64,000 nt of DNA from Rhizobium sp. CCGE531 (lineage in GTDB: Bacteria; Pseudomonadota; Alphaproteobacteria; Rhizobiales; Rhizobiaceae), in NCBI RefSeq assembly GCF_003627795.1, contig NZ_CP032685.1:744001-808000 (forward strand). The letters are read 5' to 3'. A model generated the notes under the pieces. That model was given only the letters and a program-made list of their open reading frames with translations, was not told the origin of the DNA and ran no database searches. This document shows positions 61,444 to 64,000 of the stretch, one piece after another. Position 1 is the stretch's first letter, and every line of letters starts with the position of its first letter. The translations under genes and the position numbers were made by a program.

Positions 61444-63222
61444 CTAGAGAACCTTGGCGAGGAAGGCGCGGGTGCGCGAATGTCTCGCATCGTTGAGGAT
61501 CTGCGCCGGCGAGCCGGCCTCAAGAATGTGTCCGCCTTCCATGAAGACGACGGTGTCGGCGACCTCGCGGGCAAAACCGATCTCGTGAGTGACGATCACG
61601 AGGGTCGTGCCGGTGCGTGCCAGTTCCTTGATCACATCAAGCACTTCGCCGACGAGTTCCGGATCGAGCGCCGAGGTCGGCTCATCGAACAGCAGCACCT
61701 TCGGCCGCAGCGCCAGCGCACGGGCGATGGCGACGCGCTGCTGCTGGCCGCCGGAAAGCTGGCGGGGATAGGCATCGATCTTGTCGCTGAGGCCGACGCG
61801 GGCGAGAAGCTCCTGCGCAAAAGCGATGGCGTCGTCCCGGCTCAATCCTCGCACCTGGATCGGTGCCTCGATAATGTTTTCCAGAACAGTGAGATGCGGG
61901 AAAAGGTTGAAGTTCTGGAAGACCATGCCGATGTCGGTCCGACGCTTCAGAATATCCTTCTCCTTGAGCTCATAGAGCACGTCGCCCTTCTGCGTATAGC
62001 CGACGAGGTCGCCATCGACGGAGATGAAACCGCTATCGACGCGCTCCAGATGGTTGATGGCGCGCAGCAGGGTCGATTTTCCCGAACCTGATGGGCCGAT
62101 GATCGCAGTCACGCTGCCCGCCGGCAGGTTAAGCTCGATATCGTCTAGGACCTTCAGCGTGCCGAAGCTCTTCGAAATGCCGTGGATGCGCACCGCACCG
62201 CCCTTGGCACGCCAGTCGGCGGCACCCTTCTGGCCTCCAAGCGTCACACCGCTTGCCCTCACGGATATGACCGTCGGCGTACCGCGCAGGCGCTGGAAAT
62301 AGGACTGGAAGGGCAAGGGCGTCGGATTGCGCACGGCACCCTTGGAGAAATAGCGCTCGATATAGTGCTGGGCGATCGACAGCACCGTCATGATGACGAG
62401 ATACCAGACCGTCGCGACCATCAGCAGCGGAATGACTTCCAGATTGCGGCGATAGATGACCTGCACCGTGTAGAAAAGTTCCGGCAGCGCGAGCACATAG
62501 ACCATGGACGTGCTCTTGGCGAGGCCGATGATCTCGTTGAAGCCCGTGGGAAGGATGGAACGCATCGCCTGCGGCAGGACGATGCGGAAGGCTTGGCGGC
62601 GGCGCGACAGGCCAAGGGACGCGGCCGCTTCCAACTGCCCCTGATCGACCGACAAGATACCACCGCGAACGATTTCGGCAAAGAAGGCCGACTGGTTCAG
62701 CGTCAATCCGAGAAAGGCCGCCGCAAATGGCGTCAGCAGCTGCGTGGTCGGATAATCGAACAGGACCTTGTCGGTGAAGGGAACGCCAATCATAATGGTT
62801 TCATAGAGATAGCCGAGATTGTTGAGAACCAACAACAAGACGATCATCGGGATCGAACGCAGCAGCCAGATATAGCCCCAGGAGAGGCCTGCAAGCAGCG
62901 GCGACTTCGATACGCGCGCCAGCGCCAGCGCCGTCCCGAGAATGGAGCCCGACACCGCCGCAAGCGCCGTCAGCAGCAGCGTCCTGCCGAGACCTACCAG
63001 CACCGGCTCGGCAAAGAACCATTGGGCGAAGACATCCCAGCCCCAGCGCGGATTGGTGAAGGTGGAATAGAGGACGACCGCCATGACCAGCGCGGCAAAG
63101 ATCGTGCCGGCCGCACGTCCGGGGTGCCGTGCAGGCACGATGCGATAACGCGAATAATCAGTCTTCGTCTCGGTGGCTCCAGTGCCTCGATCGACACCCG
63201 CAAAATCCGTCGTCAGCGCCAT
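61444..63222 (-). CDS. Amino-acid ABC transporter permease fused to its ATPase
   Basis: This 592-residue protein combines a HisM-type permease (residues ~1-310) and a HisP-type ATPase (~340-592). The permease half has [20 protein letters not shown] and an EAA loop [28 protein letters not shown]. The ATPase half has Walker [10 protein letters not shown], signature LSGGQQQR and [12 protein letters not shown] linker near [20 protein letters not shown] joins them. The usual arrangement is separate genes. As a homodimer this chain supplies both channel and motor for the two binding proteins downstream. Confidence 0.93.
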   Translation of the reverse strand: MALTTDFAGVDRGTGATETKTDYSRYRIVPARHPGRAAGTIFAALVMAVVLYSTFTNPRWGWDVFAQWFFAEPVLVGLGRTLLLTALAAVSGSILGTALALARVSKSPLLAGLSWGYIWLLRSIPMIVLLLVLNNLGYLYETIMIGVPFTDKVLFDYPTTQLLTPFAAAFLGLTLNQSAFFAEIVRGGILSVDQGQLEAAASLGLSRRRQAFRIVLPQAMRSILPTGFNEIIGLAKSTSMVYVLALPELFYTVQVIYRRNLEVIPLLMVATVWYLVIMTVLSIAQHYIERYFSKGAVRNPTPLPFQSYFQRLRGTPTVISVRASGVTLGGQKGAADWRAKGGAVRIHGISKSFGTLKVLDDIELNLPAGSVTAIIGPSGSGKSTLLRAINHLERVDSGFISVDGDLVGYTQKGDVLYELKEKDILKRRTDIGMVFQNFNLFPHLTVLENIIEAPIQVRGLSRDDAIAFAQELLARVGLSDKIDAYPRQLSGGQQQRVAIARALALRPKVLLFDEPTSALDPELVGEVLDVIKELARTGTTLVIVTHEIGFAREVADTVVFMEGGHILEAGSPAQILNDARHSRTRAFLAKVL

Positions 63223-63262
63223 GATGCTTACCCCTTATGATTGTGATTGATCCGGTTCGCCG

Positions 63263-63811
63263 CTATCGGCCGGCAGCGGCCAGACGCTGCGGCGAGCCGG
63301 TGGCTTCGGCGACATGGGACAAGGCCAGATGGCTGATATCCTTCTCGAAAGGCAGGCTCTTGTAGATTTCCGGATCGACCGACGTGTCGAAGAGCGCGGT
63401 GTAGCCATTGGTGAGATAAAGGCCGACCGCCTCGGGCTGGCGAAAGCCTGTCGTCAGATAGATGCGGCGATAGCCCTGCCGTCCTGCTTGCGCTTCCAAC
63501 TCCACCAGCAGCGTCCGCGCCAATCCCTGACGACGCAGATCGTGCCGGGTCCAGATCCGTTTGAATTCGGCGGTCTGGTCGTCATAGTGCTTGAAGGCTC
63601 CCCCGCCGATCGTCTCGCCATCGCGCAAAAGGAGCAGGAAATTACCATCGGGCGGAGCGAAGGCTTCCGGCGGATAGCGGTTGAGTTCGGCAGCCGCCCC
63701 TTCGGCATTGAAATAGTTGCCGTAGCGGCTGTCATATTCATGGATCAGTTCGTCGATCAGCGGCTTGGCGCGTGGATCGAGCGGGGTCGTATAGAGAAAC
63801 GTATCGCTCAT
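63263..63811 (-). CDS. GNAT-family N-acetyltransferase
   Basis: This 182-residue acetyltransferase has a central acetyl-CoA-binding motif A (FKRIWTRHDLRRQGLARTLLVELEAQA) with RRQGLA as the pyrophosphate loop. GYRRIYLTTGFRQPEAVGLYLTNGYTALF completes the GNAT core. ATG 63811 has AGGTGA eight bases upstream; GTG 63823 overlaps the preceding gene's stop. In the M20/LLM/ABC context it may acetylate the alpha-amino group of an S-substituted cysteine, as SnaB does in Bacillus (inference). Confidence 0.85.
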   Translation of the reverse strand: MSDTFLYTTPLDPRAKPLIDELIHEYDSRYGNYFNAEGAAAELNRYPPEAFAPPDGNFLLLLRDGETIGGGAFKHYDDQTAEFKRIWTRHDLRRQGLARTLLVELEAQAGRQGYRRIYLTTGFRQPEAVGLYLTNGYTALFDTSVDPEIYKSLPFEKDISHLALSHVAEATGSPQRLAAAGR

Positions 63812-63819
63812 GTCGGTCG

Positions 63820-64000
63820 TCACCTGTTGTCATCCGCGAGGAAGGTTTCGGCGAGCCGCACCCAGTAGCGGGCTGCGGGCGCAATGATCGCGTCGTTGAA
63901 ATTGTATTGGGCGCTGTGGAGTGGCGCGCTGTCGCCATTGCCGACGAAGAGATAGCTGCCTGGCTTCGCCTCCAGCATGAAGGCGAAATCCTCGCTTGCC
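63820..64000 (-). CDS. M20-family amidohydrolase, C-terminal end (5' part outside window)
   Basis: The last 60 residues of the gene run in from the right edge. They carry ASEDFAFML with the conserved metal-binding Glu, followed by YLFVGNGDSAPLHSAQYNFND, where His is the second ligand, and end ETFLADDNR. This matches the C-terminus of M20 amidohydrolases (N-acyl-amino-acid, IAA-amino-acid or hippurate hydrolase group). The stop lies at 63820-63822, just ahead of the acetyltransferase start. It is the most upstream visible gene of the region-9 operon and would remove an acyl group from an amino acid. Confidence 0.82.
   Translation of the reverse strand, partial: ASEDFAFMLEAKPGSYLFVGNGDSAPLHSAQYNFNDAIIAPAARYWVRLAETFLADDNR

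Noticed and set aside
1..64000. CRISPR arrays, tRNA/rRNA genes, insertion sequences, attachment sites or replication origins
   Set aside because: I looked for regular short repeats, tRNA-like cloverleaf ends, transposase motifs and terminal repeats, and partition or replication genes. None were convincing by eye.

Overview
The window looks like accessory catabolic DNA from a Rhizobium/Agrobacterium-type alphaproteobacterium. The evidence is high GC, dense ATGA-overlapped operons, five complete ABC uptake systems with their own catabolic enzymes, an L-carnitine dehydrogenase-thioesterase fusion of the rhizobial kind, and a cydDCABX operon. I see no rRNA, tRNA, CRISPR array or insertion sequence. 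Both ends cut through genes. I cannot tell from sequence alone whether this is chromosome or a large catabolic plasmid.

Region 1 (1-8379, + strand) is a carbohydrate locus: the end of an apionate-lactonase-like gene, a two-gene dihydroxyacetone-kinase-type kinase, a CUT1 ABC importer, and a DUF5060/DUF4038 (apiosidase-like) glycosidase. Together they suggest uptake and breakdown of apiose-containing glycosides. Region 2 (8407-12045) holds a degenerate receiver-like protein, a broken flavin-dependent N-demethylase pseudogene, an EamA exporter and a divergent LysR regulator.

Region 3 (12020-26880) is a carnitine locus. A GlxA/AraC regulator diverges from a long + strand operon: dehydrocarnitine-cleaving BKACE enzyme, carnitine dehydrogenase-thioesterase fusion, acyl-CoA dehydrogenase, ADP-forming acyl-CoA synthetase, CaiD, a peptide-type ABC importer and a CocE-like hydrolase. 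The set can be read as gamma-butyrobetaine/crotonobetaine/carnitine to glycine betaine, acetyl-CoA and acetoacetate. Region 4 (26882-28644) has an HSL-type esterase, a tiny putative secreted peptide and a cupin closely resembling manganese hydroxynitrile lyases.

Region 5 (28816-35515, - strand) is a sugar-alcohol operon: AraC regulator, CUT2 importer, ribitol-2-dehydrogenase-like SDR and FGGY kinase. Region 6 (35745-42930, - strand) is a GntR-controlled peptide-type ABC importer with an embedded DapA-family lyase/aldolase. Region 7 (43061-54138) contains a DUF983 protein, a MocR/PdxR-type regulator, the cytochrome bd operon cydDCABX, a universal stress protein and an ArsB/NhaD-like transporter. 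Region 8 (54164-58302) has a TetR-oxidoreductase pair and a ZntA-type P-type ATPase behind a MerR-family promoter.

Region 9 (58340-64000, - strand) groups an M20 amidohydrolase, a GNAT acetyltransferase, a fused amino-acid permease-ATPase, two paralogous binding proteins and a luciferase-like monooxygenase. This gene set resembles the S-alkylcysteine salvage system of Bacillus. A recurring detail is that each of the five ABC systems has a stem-loop directly after a binding-protein gene.
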